Shown: positions 1 to 9,055 of the stretch, one piece after another
Layout: every line of letters starts with the position of its first letter
Numbering within the stretch: the first letter of the stretch is position 1
NCBI GenBank assembly: GCA_946409405.1
Contig: CAMJWL010000009.1
Coordinates: 1 to 40,447 of the forward strand
Source: an uncultured Bacteroidales bacterium
Lineage (GTDB): Bacteria; Bacteroidota; Bacteroidia; Bacteroidales; UBA3824
Direction: 5' to 3'
DNA: 40,447 nt
Translations under genes and position numbers: made by a program
The notes under the pieces: model-generated
Databases searched by the model: none
Told to the model about the DNA's origin: nothing
The model's input: only the letters and a program-made list of their open reading frames with translations

Positions 1-38
1 AGGTTTATGGCAAAGGACAGGTTCGCAGTGCATAGGTA

Positions 39-60
39 GAGACGTTGCGTGCAACGTCTC
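39..60. repeat. Short palindrome upstream of pyrC
   Basis: A perfect inverted repeat: GAGACGTTGC and GCAACGTCTC separated by GT, best drawn as a 9 bp stem with a CGTG loop. It ends 13 nt before the pyrC -7 box. No T-run follows on the + strand, so it is a poor intrinsic terminator. It may be a dispersed REP-like palindrome or an operator; with only one copy in this window I cannot tell. Confidence 0.6.
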
Positions 61-72
61 CTAACGTATATT

Positions 73-80
73 TATATTTG
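73..80 (+). promoter_or_regulatory. Putative -7 box of pyrC
   Basis: TATATTTG matches the Bacteroidota -7 consensus TAnnTTTG and lies 25 nt before the pyrC start codon. No TTG at the usual -33 spacing is visible; the palindrome at 39-60 occupies that position. Confidence 0.45.
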
Positions 81-105
81 AATTGTCAATCATAAACGAC
101 AATAT

Positions 106-1455
106 ATGAAAAAAACTCTCATACATAATGGTCGCATTGTGAGCGACGGACGAGTGTTCACGGGTTCTATCCTCGTGGAGGACGAGCGTATTGCAGGTGT
201 TTATGACACAAAGCATTACAAAGACATTCCGGCATACGACGAAAAGTTTGACGCCACGGGGAAGATAATTTTCCCGGGCTTCATAGATACGCACGTGCAT
301 TTCCGTGAGCCGGGACTGACGCACAAGGCTGACATCCACAGCGAATCACGTGCGGCTGCGGCGGGCGGCGTTACATCGTATTTCGATATGCCCAACACCA
401 AGCCGCCAACAACCACCGACGAACTCATCAACGAAAAAATTGCAATCGCCAAAGAAAACTCGCTCATCAATTATAGTTTTTTTGTAGGGGCAACCAACGA
501 CAACATCGACGACCTCCTCAAACTTGACTATACCAAAATCTGTGGCATCAAACTTTTTATGGGCAGCAGCACCGGCAATATGCTCGTTGACAATGAGAAA
601 GCCCTGCGATTGTTGTTTAAGGAATCGCCCGTGAATATCGCCGCGCATTGCGAGAGCGAGTCTGTCATCAAGGCTGAGACAGAGCGTTTTAAGCAACTTT
701 TTCCCGACAATGCGCACCCGCGAATCCATCAGCACGTAAGGAATGCCAAGGCTTGTTATGAATCCACAGCCCTTGCCGTCGCCCTTGCCAAAGAATACGA
801 TGCTCGGCTACACGTCTGCCACATATCTACCAAGCGCGAATTGAAACTCTTTGAAAACAAGCCACTTGTCAACAAACTAATAACTGCCGAGGCTTGCATC
901 CCGCATCTTTGGTTTGATGCCGACGACTATGAGACCGCCGGAATCCGCATCAAGTGCAATCCGTCCATCAAGACCCGCGCCGATAGGAATGCCATTCGTT
1001 ATGCGTTGATGGACAATATTATAGATAGTGTTGCCACCGACCACGCGCCGCACACTTGGGAGGAGAAGAATCGTCCATATTTTGACGCGCCGTCGGGTAT
1101 GCCGTCGGTGCAGTTTGGCATTGTGGTGATGATGGACTTGTACCACCGTCGCATTATCAATCTCGAAACCATCGCGCAGAAGATGTGCCACGCTCCCGCA
1201 ACGATTTTCAAGATTAAAGACCGTGGCTACCTCCGCGAAGGCTATTTTGCCGACATTGCCATCATCGACCCCGATTCGCATTGGCAGATACACGACGACA
1301 CCGCGATAAGCAAATGCAAGTGGACGCCGTTTGATAAGTTGTGGTTTGGCTCTCGCGTCGCCGCCACGATGGTAAATGGCAAGTTCGTATATCGTGACGG
1401 CAAGATTTTGGAAGGTCAGGATGCAGCGATGCAGGTGGGGTTCAATAGGGTTTGA
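106..1455 (+). CDS. pyrC: Dihydroorotase
   Basis: Dihydroorotase interconverts N-carbamoyl-aspartate and dihydroorotate, the third step of de novo UMP synthesis, in the cytoplasm. The 449-residue protein has a full amidohydrolase metal site. The HxH ligands are H63 and H65 in DTHVHFREPG. K149 in GIKLFMGSSTG is the likely carbamylated lysine. H181 lies in AAHCES and H238 in HVCHIST, and the catalytic aspartate is D311 in ATDHAPH. Length is normal for the cyclic amidohydrolase type. It starts at the first ATG after a TATATTTG promoter box and has no upstream partner in the window. The next gene is convergent, 5 bp away. Allantoinase or dihydropyrimidinase are related alternatives, but the HFREPG and MPNT motifs favour dihydroorotase. 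Confidence 0.95.
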   Translation: MKKTLIHNGRIVSDGRVFTGSILVEDERIAGVYDTKHYKDIPAYDEKFDATGKIIFPGFIDTHVHFREPGLTHKADIHSESRAAAAGGVTSYFDMPNTKPPTTTDELINEKIAIAKENSLINYSFFVGATNDNIDDLLKLDYTKICGIKLFMGSSTGNMLVDNEKALRLLFKESPVNIAAHCESESVIKAETERFKQLFPDNAHPRIHQHVRNAKACYESTALAVALAKEYDARLHVCHISTKRELKLFENKPLVNKLITAEACIPHLWFDADDYETAGIRIKCNPSIKTRADRNAIRYALMDNIIDSVATDHAPHTWEEKNRPYFDAPSGMPSVQFGIVVMMDLYHRRIINLETIAQKMCHAPATIFKIKDRGYLREGYFADIAIIDPDSHWQIHDDTAISKCKWTPFDKLWFGSRVAATMVNGKFVYRDGKILEGQDAAMQVGFNRV

Positions 1456-1460
1456 TTAAC

Positions 1461-3191
1461 TTATTCCATCACTTCCATCGTCCATCCCCTGAACACCACG
1501 ACCACCGTATGCAGTTCCCATTTGCGATTGGTGCATTTTTCGACGATGCGGTGGTCGGCTAAGTAACGCTGCATCTGTGCGTTGGCGTCGGCTTTGAGTT
1601 TTGCGACGGTTTCGTCTGTGGAATTTTTTTTGCAGTATTTCAATTCAATCATATAGGCGTGGCGTTTGTATCCGAGGGGTTCCAAAAAGAGGTCTGTATA
1701 TCCGTGGTCGGCTTCCAATTCGGTGTAGGCAATATAGCCCGAACTTTTGCAGAAATGCGACAAGAAGAATCCTTTTACAAAAAATTCGCCTTGCGAATCA
1801 AAGTCGCGGACGGAAGAATTTTCGCCCATTACTGAGGCAATGTACGAAATCATCGGCTTGCAATCACCGTAGAACGAGAGCCGTTCCCAATACGAATCCA
1901 AAAGGACGCTGTCGGTGCGCCATCCCAACGATTGAGAATAACATTTCGCCAAATACTTGCAATATTGCTGACGCACAGTTTCGTTGGGCACTACGAAAGC
2001 CGGATAGCCGTTTTCGTCCAAACCGTAACTCAAAAGTCCCATATAATAAAGGAGGCTTTTGAGATTGCTGACAAGCGACAACTCGGCGATTGCAAACTCA
2101 GGATTGAGTTCAAAATATGTCTTGCCGGTATTAACAATGTCCATTATTATCCGCGACTTTTCGCCAAAATCTTTCTCGATTTTCACCATCTTCTCCATCT
2201 TGAAAAAATCTGTGGAGACGTTGGGGTCAACGAGTTTTTCGGGGATGCGGCCTTTTTGTTTATAGTTTGTAATGAAATACAGCACCATATCCGAATTGAA
2301 AACCCTTTCCTCGTCCAACATATCCGACGAAAAACAATAGTTGTCGTAAACGGGCTTCATAATGTTGATAAGTTCGTCGATGGAATGTTTGAAGACGCCG
2401 GTTGTTTCGCGGTAATATTCCAACATTGCACGAACCTCGCTTTCTGCAAATCCCATTGCTGCATTGAGGTTGGCATCTATCGACAGGTTCAGGGCAATAT
2501 TAAACCCACTTGTGACGTCGCTCAGTGTCAACGGCGACACGCCTGATATAAGGATGCGTCCAATGAGGGCGTTGTTGGATGAGGTCATTGCTTTCAACAC
2601 GTTGAAAAACAGGCGGAAAAAGCCGTCGCCGTGGGTAAGGTTCTTGTAAGCCTCCTCGTCGGTGGAAAACAGTGTGTTGGCAAAGTTGTCGTACTCGTCT
2701 ATCATAATGTAGATTTTGTACGGAGTATTTGCTGTAATGGCTATCAGTTTGCCCAATGCCTTGTTGCTAATGTTCGTTACATCATTCATCTGTTCGGCGA
2801 TGTCGGCAGGAAGTACGCTTTTGTACCTTTGCACAAAATTTCGTATTGTTTCGCAGACGTTGAAGTTGAAAGAATCTTCCACATTATCTTTGCGACTGTC
2901 AACGGTTGAAAAATCGAATTTCAAAATCATATACTTCCCTTGATTGGGTGTAGTATTGCTATAAATATCCAACCCGCCGAAGTTTTGCTCGTAGTTGTCT
3001 TTCTCCAAAATGTCGTAATAGGCTGCCAACGTGTTCATAAACAACGTCTTGCCAAACCGCCTCGGACGCAGGAACATAATGTATTTGGCGGCGTTTTCAA
3101 AATATGGGATAAACGCCGTCTTGTCAACGTAATACGAGTTTTCTTTGCGTATGGTAACGTAATCTGTTTCGCCGTATGGGATTAGTCGCAT
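1461..3191 (-). CDS. AAA-ATPase-like protein with C-terminal PD-(D/E)XK nuclease fold, copy 1
   Basis: This is one of the AAA-ATPase-like/DUF1703-type proteins common in gut and rumen Bacteroidota, whose biological role is not established. The 576-residue protein opens with MRLIPYGETDY and a Walker-A-like LRPRRFGKT (K48, T49). A Walker-B-like IMIDEYDNF follows (D165, E166). Near the C terminus is a PD-(D/E)XK-type core: D500 in DLFLEP, then E516 and K518 in MIELKY. No signal peptide is seen, so it is probably cytoplasmic. A paralogue lies at 3990-5723 in the same orientation. By hand alignment the two agree almost everywhere except residues 91-160, between the Walker motifs. A TACTTTTG promoter box lies 27 nt upstream of the start. 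DNA binding or cleavage is inferred from the fold only. Confidence 0.85.
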   Translation of the reverse strand: MRLIPYGETDYVTIRKENSYYVDKTAFIPYFENAAKYIMFLRPRRFGKTLFMNTLAAYYDILEKDNYEQNFGGLDIYSNTTPNQGKYMILKFDFSTVDSRKDNVEDSFNFNVCETIRNFVQRYKSVLPADIAEQMNDVTNISNKALGKLIAITANTPYKIYIMIDEYDNFANTLFSTDEEAYKNLTHGDGFFRLFFNVLKAMTSSNNALIGRILISGVSPLTLSDVTSGFNIALNLSIDANLNAAMGFAESEVRAMLEYYRETTGVFKHSIDELINIMKPVYDNYCFSSDMLDEERVFNSDMVLYFITNYKQKGRIPEKLVDPNVSTDFFKMEKMVKIEKDFGEKSRIIMDIVNTGKTYFELNPEFAIAELSLVSNLKSLLYYMGLLSYGLDENGYPAFVVPNETVRQQYCKYLAKCYSQSLGWRTDSVLLDSYWERLSFYGDCKPMISYIASVMGENSSVRDFDSQGEFFVKGFFLSHFCKSSGYIAYTELEADHGYTDLFLEPLGYKRHAYMIELKYCKKNSTDETVAKLKADANAQMQRYLADHRIVEKCTNRKWELHTVVVVFRGWTMEVME

Positions 3192-3217
3192 AGTGAGTGA
3201 TGTTTTATGTTTGAGTG

Positions 3218-3225
3218 CAAAAGTA
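3218..3225 (-). promoter_or_regulatory. Putative -7 box of AAA-ATPase-like copy 1
   Basis: On the reverse strand TACTTTTG matches TAnnTTTG, 27 nt before the start codon. The same box at the same spacing precedes copy 2 (5750-5757), so the promoter was duplicated with the gene. Confidence 0.5.
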
Positions 3226-3269
3226 GGAATTTTTTTGGGAAAATCGAAAAAATATATAAATGTTTTGAC

Positions 3270-3277
3270 TAAATTTG
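3270..3277 (+). promoter_or_regulatory. Putative -7 box of the FISUMP-type gene
   Basis: TAAATTTG matches TAnnTTTG, 29 nt before the ATG at 3307. I see no TTG at the expected -33 position, so the call rests on one element. Confidence 0.4.
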
Positions 3278-3306
3278 GGGCGTTGAATAATTAAACAATT
3301 ACAGTT

Positions 3307-3981
3307 ATGAAAAACAAAACTTCAATACTGCTTTTGTTCCTGACATTCTTGTTTGTGAATGTTGGCGACGCCATCGCACAGCAAAAACACGAATACGTAG
3401 ATCTCGGTCTCCCGTCCGGCACGCTTTGGGCGACCACCAATGTCGGCGCAGAAAATCCCTGGGATTATGGCGACTATTTCGCCTGGGGCGAGACAACAAC
3501 AAAGTCAAAATATGAGTGGCCAACCTACAAATACGCCAACGGAGCGCTCGACAACCTTACCAAATACTGCAACGATCCCAAATACGGCGACAACGGCTTT
3601 ACCGACAATAAGACCGAGTTGGAACGCTCCGACGATGCCGCCACCGCCAACTGGGGCAGCGATTGGTGTATGCCGACGCAGGAACAGTTGCAGGAACTGA
3701 ATGACAAATGCACCTGGACTTGGACAAGCGACCACGGTATCGATGGCTACAAGGTTACTGGGACTAACGGCAAATCAGTGTTTCTCCCTGCCGCCGGTTA
3801 CCGCCACGGTACGGGTCTCTACGGCGTGGGTTACGACGGTTACTACTGGTCGACGTCGCTCTATTCGGACTACTCGTACTTCGGGCGCTGCCTCGATTTC
3901 GACTCCGGCCACGTGTATCCCGTCGATTGGCACTACCGTCGGAGCGGTCAGTCGATTCGTCCCGTGCGGAGCAAGAAGTAA
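3307..3981 (+). CDS. Secreted FISUMP-type (major paralogous domain-like) protein
   Basis: A 224-residue exported protein of unknown function. A signal peptide ends near VGDAIA, with cleavage probably before QQKHEYVDLG. The mature part begins with VDLGLPSGTLWATTNVGA and carries FAWGETTTK, and ends with a Tyr/Trp/Ser-rich segment (YYWSTSLYS ... SIRPVRSKK). This architecture is seen in the Fibrobacter succinogenes major paralogous (FISUMP) family, related to C-type-lectin/FGE-like folds. There is no lipobox. The final ~140 bp use mostly C- or T-ending codons and look like the diversified tail of this family. The gene sits between two copies of a convergent/divergent ATPase gene, 8 bp from the end of copy 2. 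Surface binding is a family-level inference. Confidence 0.75.
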   Translation: MKNKTSILLLFLTFLFVNVGDAIAQQKHEYVDLGLPSGTLWATTNVGAENPWDYGDYFAWGETTTKSKYEWPTYKYANGALDNLTKYCNDPKYGDNGFTDNKTELERSDDAATANWGSDWCMPTQEQLQELNDKCTWTWTSDHGIDGYKVTGTNGKSVFLPAAGYRHGTGLYGVGYDGYYWSTSLYSDYSYFGRCLDFDSGHVYPVDWHYRRSGQSIRPVRSKK

Positions 3982-3989
3982 AACATCCT

Positions 3990-5723
3990 TTATTCCATCA
4001 CCTCCATCTTCCATCCTCTGAACACAATCACCACCGTGTGCAGTTCCCATTTGCGATTGGTGCATTTTTCGGCGATGCGGTGGTCGGCTAAGTAACGCTG
4101 CATCTGTGCGTTGGCGTCGGCTTTGAGTTTGGCGACGGTATCGTCCGAGGAGTTTTTCTTGCAGTATTTCAGTTCAATCATATAGGCGTGGCGTTTGTAG
4201 CCGAGGGGTTCCAAAAAGAGGTCTGTGTATCCGTGGTCTGCCTCCAACTCGGTGTAGGCAAGGTAGCCAGAACTTTTGCAGAAATGCGACAAGAAAAATC
4301 CCTTTACGAAAAATTCGCCTTGCGAATCAAAATCGCGGACGGACGAATTTTCGCACATCACCGAGGCAATGTATGAAATCATCGGTTTGCAATCGCCATA
4401 GAACGAGAGTTTTTCCCAATACGAATCCAAAAGGATGCTGTCGGTGCGCCATCCCAACGACTCTGAATAGCATTTTGCCAAATATCTGCAATACTGCTGA
4501 CGCACAGTTTCGTTGGGCACTACGAAAGCCGGGTAGCCGTTTTCGTCCATACCGTAACTCAAAAGTCCCATATAATAAAGGAGGCTTTTGAGATTGCTGA
4601 CAAGCGACAGTTCCGCGATTGCAAACTCGGGATTGAGTTCAAAATAAGTCTTGCCGGTATTCACAATGTCCATTATTATCCGCGATTTTTCGCCAAAGTC
4701 TTTCTCGATTTTCACCATCTTTTCTATCTTGAAAAAGTCGGTGGAGATGTTGGGATCAACGAGTTTTTCAGGGATGCGGCCTTTTTGTGATTTATAGTTT
4801 GTAATGAAATACAGCACCATATCCGAATTGAAAACCCTTTCCGCGTCCAACATACCCGACGAAAAACAGTAGTTGTCGTATACGGGCTTCATAATGTTGA
4901 TGAGTTCGTCGATGGAATGTTTGAAGACTCCTGTTTCGTCGCGGTAGTATTCCAACATTGCACGAACCTCGCTTTCTGCAAATCCCATTGCTGCATTGAG
5001 GTTGGCATCTATCGACAGGTTTAGGGCAATATTAAACCCGCTTGTAACGTCGCTCAGTGTCAACGGCGACACTCCTGATATGAAAATGCGTCCAATGAGG
5101 GCGTTGTTGGTGGAGGTCAGCTCCTTCAACACGTTGAAAAACAGGCGGAAAAAGCCGTCGCCGTGGGTAAGGTCCTTGTATGCGTCTTCGTCGGTGGAAA
5201 ACAGCGTGTTGGCAAAGTTGTCGTACTCGTCTATCATAATGTAGATTTGGTACGGGGTTTTATTTGACAGGTGTATCAGCCTTGTTAACGCAATGTTGCT
5301 TTTGCCATTTGCTCCGGCAATATATTCGGCAGTATTTTCGGGCAGGTATTTTTCGTATCGGTTTACAAATGCAGTGATAGTGTCAAATACCTGTGTGTTA
5401 AACGATTCCTGAACATTGTTTTTGTTGCTGTCAACCGAGGCAAAACTGAATTTCAAAATCATATACTGCCCCTGTTTCGGCGTGGTATTGTTATAAATAT
5501 CCAACCCGCCGAAGTTTTGTTCGTAGTTGTCCTTTTCCAACACATCGTAATAGGCGGCTAACGTGTTCATAAACAATGTCTTGCCAAACCGCCTCGGACG
5601 CAGGAACATGATGTACTTGGCGGCGTTTTCAAAATAAGGGATGAACGCCGTCTTGTCAACGTAATACGAGTTTTCTTTGCGTATGGTAACGTAATCTGTT
5701 TCGCCGTATGGGATAAGTCGCAT
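3990..5723 (-). CDS. AAA-ATPase-like protein with C-terminal PD-(D/E)XK nuclease fold, copy 2
   Basis: A paralogue of the gene at 1461-3191, 577 residues. It keeps the Walker-A-like LRPRRFGKT, the Walker-B-like IMIDEYDNF and the C-terminal DLFLEP ... MIELKY nuclease-fold residues. By my hand alignment, residues 91-160 match copy 1 at 33 of 70 positions. The remaining ~505 residues differ at about 28 positions plus one inserted serine (NYKSQKGR). The likely promoter (TACTTTTG, 5750-5757) and about 45 bp upstream of the start are also shared. Both frames are intact, so neither copy looks decayed. The role is unknown; a nucleoside-triphosphate-driven DNA-processing function is inferred from domains only. 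Confidence 0.85.
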   Translation of the reverse strand: MRLIPYGETDYVTIRKENSYYVDKTAFIPYFENAAKYIMFLRPRRFGKTLFMNTLAAYYDVLEKDNYEQNFGGLDIYNNTTPKQGQYMILKFSFASVDSNKNNVQESFNTQVFDTITAFVNRYEKYLPENTAEYIAGANGKSNIALTRLIHLSNKTPYQIYIMIDEYDNFANTLFSTDEDAYKDLTHGDGFFRLFFNVLKELTSTNNALIGRIFISGVSPLTLSDVTSGFNIALNLSIDANLNAAMGFAESEVRAMLEYYRDETGVFKHSIDELINIMKPVYDNYCFSSGMLDAERVFNSDMVLYFITNYKSQKGRIPEKLVDPNISTDFFKIEKMVKIEKDFGEKSRIIMDIVNTGKTYFELNPEFAIAELSLVSNLKSLLYYMGLLSYGMDENGYPAFVVPNETVRQQYCRYLAKCYSESLGWRTDSILLDSYWEKLSFYGDCKPMISYIASVMCENSSVRDFDSQGEFFVKGFFLSHFCKSSGYLAYTELEADHGYTDLFLEPLGYKRHAYMIELKYCKKNSSDDTVAKLKADANAQMQRYLADHRIAEKCTNRKWELHTVVIVFRGWKMEVME

Positions 5724-5749
5724 AGTGAGTGTCGTTTTTTGTTTGAGTG

Positions 5750-5757
5750 CAAAAGTA
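5750..5757 (-). promoter_or_regulatory. Putative -7 box of AAA-ATPase-like copy 2
   Basis: TACTTTTG on the reverse strand, 27 nt before the start codon, identical in sequence and spacing to the box of copy 1. Confidence 0.5.
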
Positions 5758-5766
5758 GGAAATTTT

Positions 5767-5798
5767 TTGGGATAAAACTAAATTTTTTCATATTTTTG
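5767..5798 (+). promoter_or_regulatory. Bacteroidota-type promoter of the lipoprotein-mutS pair
   Basis: TTG at 5767-5769 and TATTTTTG at 5791-5798 are separated by 21 nt, fitting the -33/-7 architecture of the phylum. The -7 box is 38 nt from the ATG at 5837. Because mutS begins 27 bp after the lipoprotein gene with no box of its own, this promoter probably serves both. Confidence 0.6.
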
Positions 5799-5836
5799 CA
5801 TTGTCAACAAAGATATAAACACAACGTCAATCAAAA

Positions 5837-6370
5837 ATGAAAAAAATAATATTATCATTGTCAGTTTTCGCAGTGATGTTTGCGGCTGCCTGCACCAATG
5901 GCGGCGTAAAGGACAAAGTGCCCACCATCAAGGAGACGCTTACTTATTATGACCTCGACAGCAACACGGCTCTCGTGGTTTCTGATCCCATTTCGTATGA
6001 CGTGGTTACTAAGTGCTACATCCACGGCGACGACGGATGGGATTCGCTTCGGGTTGCCAATACAAACACCCTTGCCGTAGCCAACGCGATATTTCAGGCT
6101 GTCTATAAGGGTCGCCTTACAGCCATAGATTATTTTTCTGAACAGCCGATGAGCATCGAGCAAGTCAAGGAAATCGAAAAGAACAATCCGCGCGAAACTA
6201 TCGGCAAAATCATGTTTACCGAGCGTTGGTACTTCTCTGAGAACACGCTCCAATTCTCAAAAAAAGTGGAGTCTGTAACACTCGGTTATGAAATCATTGA
6301 CAGCCTCGACGGCGAACTCCATGGTTTTAAACCCGCATTCATGGTAAATCTCAACGAGGCAAAACAATAA
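5837..6370 (+). CDS. Small putative lipoprotein upstream of mutS
   Basis: A 177-residue exported protein that I cannot assign. The signal sequence ends in a lipobox FAAAC, with C19 as lipidation site, so it is probably membrane-anchored outside the cytoplasm. The body contains ANAIFQAVYKGRLTAIDYF, and later IMFTERWYFSE and VESVTLGYEI. The order 'residues leading to a gene-product/TAYDYF-like stretch, then an E-x-W-x-F strand' recalls the GldN/PorN family of gliding and type IX secretion, but the similarity is weak and judged by eye. Position in front of mutS is probably just shared transcription (27 bp gap), not shared function. Confidence 0.65.
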   Translation: MKKIILSLSVFAVMFAAACTNGGVKDKVPTIKETLTYYDLDSNTALVVSDPISYDVVTKCYIHGDDGWDSLRVANTNTLAVANAIFQAVYKGRLTAIDYFSEQPMSIEQVKEIEKNNPRETIGKIMFTERWYFSENTLQFSKKVESVTLGYEIIDSLDGELHGFKPAFMVNLNEAKQ

Positions 6371-6397
6371 TCACTTTTTAACTATCAGGCAGACGAT

Positions 6398-9043
6398 ATG
6401 GCAAAGTCGGACAACACAACGCCCCTGATGAGGCAGTACAATTCTGTGAAGTCAAAATATCCTGATGCGATACTGCTTTTCAGGGTGGGTGATTTTTACG
6501 AGACATTTGAGTCGGACGCAGTGAAAGCGTCTGAAATACTTGGTATTACGCTCACCAAACGTGCGGGCGCACCGCTTGCAGGCATTCCGTACCACGCATT
6601 GGACAATTATCTGCCGCGCCTTGTGAGGGCAGGGCAGAGGGTTGCTATTTGCGAACAGTTGGAAGACCCCAAGACTTGCGGCAACAAAATCGTCAAGCGC
6701 GGCATCACCGAGTTGATAACGCCCGGCGTGTCGCTCAACGACAATGTACTCGACAACAAATCCGACAATTACGCCGCCTGCATCAACCTCGGACACGACA
6801 AAAACGGAATCGCTTTCTTGGATATTTCCACGGGAGATTTTCTCGTTGCCGAAGGTTCCACCGACTATATCGACAAACTCCTCGTGTCGCTCAACCCAAA
6901 AGAGGTGCTTTACGAGCGCAGCAACAAGGAGGAGATTACCGCGCTGTATGGCAACAAATATTACCTCTACCCGTTGGACGATTGGGCTTTTGAGCCGCAG
7001 ACGGCGCGGGAAAGGTTGCTGAGGCAGTTCTCGACCACTTCGCTCAAAGGTTTTGGCATTGAGGAAATGCCTTTTGCTGTAACTGCCGCCGGTGCGTTGA
7101 TGCATTACCTTGATATTACGCAACATACGCAACTCAGCCACATCATCAAGATTTCGCGGTTGGACGAGGGGCGTTATGTTTGGCTCGACAAATTCACGGT
7201 ACGAAACCTCGAAATTTTTACGCCGCTCAGTCCGACAGGCAAGACGCTCTTGGACGTCATCGACCGCACATCAAGTCCGCAGGGTGGAAGGTTGTTGAAA
7301 CATTGGATTGCCCTGCCGTTGCGCAATGTTGGTCTTATCGAAAAACGACTTGCCTACACTCAGGCTCTCAAAGATAATTTTGAACTCCTTGAAAACCTCC
7401 GCACTGCGCTCCGTCAAGTGGGTGATATTGAGCGACTTGTATCAAAAATTAGCACTCAGCGCGTCAATCCTCGCGATGTCAACCAAATGAGGCTGTCGTT
7501 GGAGTGCATAGCGCAGATACGCAGCCTTCTCGCCAACGAAAGCGCACAAGGCAATCATATCTTCGACCCTCTGAGCGAACAACTCAACCCTTGCGCCAAC
7601 GTATCGGAACGCATTGGTAGAGAGATAGTTGACGACCCACCGCTAATGATTGCAAAGGGCAACTTCATTCGCAGCGGTGTGGATGCGCAACTTGACGAAC
7701 TCCGCGATATGAGTGTCAATTCTAAGGAATACCTCTCCAAAATGCGTGACGAACTCGTGGAGCAGACAGGCATCACGTCCCTGAAACTCGGCAACACGGG
7801 CGTTTTTGGTTATTATCTCGAAGTGCGCAATACCCACAAGGACAAAGTGCCGCAGGATTGGATTCGCAAGCAAACTCTCACTGACGCAGAGCGTTACATC
7901 ACGCCCGAACTCAAAGAGTATGAAGAAAAAATTCTCACCGCCGAAGACACTATACAGACCATCGAAGTCCGCATTTTCAACGAACTTGTGGCTTACCTTG
8001 CTCAATACATCGAGACTTTCCTCACCAACGCCAAGACCGTTGCCACCATCGACTGCCTCTGTTCATACGCTCAGGCGGCCATCGACAACAATTATTGCCG
8101 TCCCGTCATCGACGAGGGTATGACCATCGACATCAAGGCGGGTCGCCATCCTGTCATCGAAAAACAATTGCCGGTAGGGGAGGAGTACATCCCCAACGAT
8201 GTTTTTTTGGACAATGATACTCAGCAAATTATGATGATAACGGGTCCCAATATGGCGGGCAAGTCGGCTCTCCTGCGTCAGACCGCGTTGATAATGTTGA
8301 TGGCTCAGGCGGGCAGTTTTGTACCGGCGGAGAGCGTCAAGGCGGGGTATGTTGACAAGGTGTTTACACGTGTGGGCGCATCAGACAATATTTCGTCGGG
8401 CGAAAGTACCTTTATGGTGGAGATGAACGAGGCGGCTGGCATCCTCAACAATATGACTCCGCGCAGCCTTGTCCTCTTTGACGAACTTGGGCGCGGCACA
8501 TCCACTTACGACGGCATTTCAATCGCTCAGGCTATTGTGGAGTATATACACGAATTTCCGCAGGCAAAGGCAAAGACGCTTTTTGCAACGCACTACCACG
8601 AACTCAACGATATGGAGGCCAACTTCCCGCGCATCAAGAATTTCAATGTTTCGGTCAAGGAAATCGACGGCAAGGTAATCTTTATGCGCAAACTCGTTCC
8701 AGGCGGCAGCGAACACAGTTTTGGCATCCACGTCGCTAAACTCGCCGGTATGCCCCGCGTCGTAGTTGAACGCGCCAACGAGATTATGAAGGAACTTGAA
8801 TCAGGTTCGCGTGGCAACGTGTCCGCAGCCCCAGTCAAGGCAGAGACCGTAACGCCCGTCAAGACCGCCAAGCCCACCAAAAAATCCAACGTCGATGGCA
8901 TCCAACTGAGTTTCTTCAACCTCGAAGATCCCGTCCTGATGCAAATCCGCGACGAAATCAAGCGCATCGACATCAATACTTTGACACCGATAGAGGCACT
9001 CAATAAGTTGAACGAAATCAAGAAGATTTGTGGTGTGAAATAG
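6398..9043 (+). CDS. mutS: DNA mismatch repair protein MutS
   Basis: MutS recognises base mismatches and small loops in newly replicated DNA and recruits MutL in an ATP-dependent way. The 881-residue length is normal. The mismatch-reading Phe-x-Glu lies at F33-Y-E35 in GDFYETF. The Walker A is GPNMAGKS at about residues 615-622, and Walker B is [15 protein letters not shown] at about 690. An ATHYHEL motif follows. A QLSFF sequence near residue 837 looks like a beta-clamp-binding motif. The start follows the lipoprotein gene by 27 bp, and the opening [20 protein letters not shown] matches the MutS1 N-terminal domain, which supports this ATG. The presence of the N-terminal domain excludes MutS2. 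Confidence 0.97.
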   Translation: MAKSDNTTPLMRQYNSVKSKYPDAILLFRVGDFYETFESDAVKASEILGITLTKRAGAPLAGIPYHALDNYLPRLVRAGQRVAICEQLEDPKTCGNKIVKRGITELITPGVSLNDNVLDNKSDNYAACINLGHDKNGIAFLDISTGDFLVAEGSTDYIDKLLVSLNPKEVLYERSNKEEITALYGNKYYLYPLDDWAFEPQTARERLLRQFSTTSLKGFGIEEMPFAVTAAGALMHYLDITQHTQLSHIIKISRLDEGRYVWLDKFTVRNLEIFTPLSPTGKTLLDVIDRTSSPQGGRLLKHWIALPLRNVGLIEKRLAYTQALKDNFELLENLRTALRQVGDIERLVSKISTQRVNPRDVNQMRLSLECIAQIRSLLANESAQGNHIFDPLSEQLNPCANVSERIGREIVDDPPLMIAKGNFIRSGVDAQLDELRDMSVNSKEYLSKMRDELVEQTGITSLKLGNTGVFGYYLEVRNTHKDKVPQDWIRKQTLTDAERYITPELKEYEEKILTAEDTIQTIEVRIFNELVAYLAQYIETFLTNAKTVATIDCLCSYAQAAIDNNYCRPVIDEGMTIDIKAGRHPVIEKQLPVGEEYIPNDVFLDNDTQQIMMITGPNMAGKSALLRQTALIMLMAQAGSFVPAESVKAGYVDKVFTRVGASDNISSGESTFMVEMNEAAGILNNMTPRSLVLFDELGRGTSTYDGISIAQAIVEYIHEFPQAKAKTLFATHYHELNDMEANFPRIKNFNVSVKEIDGKVIFMRKLVPGGSEHSFGIHVAKLAGMPRVVVERANEIMKELESGSRGNVSAAPVKAETVTPVKTAKPTKKSNVDGIQLSFFNLEDPVLMQIRDEIKRIDINTLTPIEALNKLNEIKKICGVK

Positions 9044-9055
9044 GGTAGAGGCGCG

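Larger units (their letters stand above)
1461..5770 (-). repeat. Direct repeat pair (1461-~3236 and 3990-~5770) around the FISUMP gene
   Basis: Two same-orientation copies of ~1.75-1.78 kb cover each AAA-ATPase-like gene from its last codons through the start to the shared upstream sequence (GAGTGCAAAAGTAGGAA). They enclose the FISUMP-type gene. No transposase, terminal inverted repeat or target-site duplication is visible, so this looks like a gene duplication or a recombination substrate rather than an insertion sequence. Confidence 0.8.

Noticed and set aside
3835-3981. Diversity-generating retroelement variable region called as a feature
   Set aside because: Without a template repeat or reverse transcriptase in the window the resemblance stays a hypothesis; it is listed only as a finding.
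1461-5770. Composite transposon formed by the two ATPase/nuclease genes
   Set aside because: The proteins do not look like transposases and no terminal inverted repeats or target duplications are visible at the ends of the repeat.
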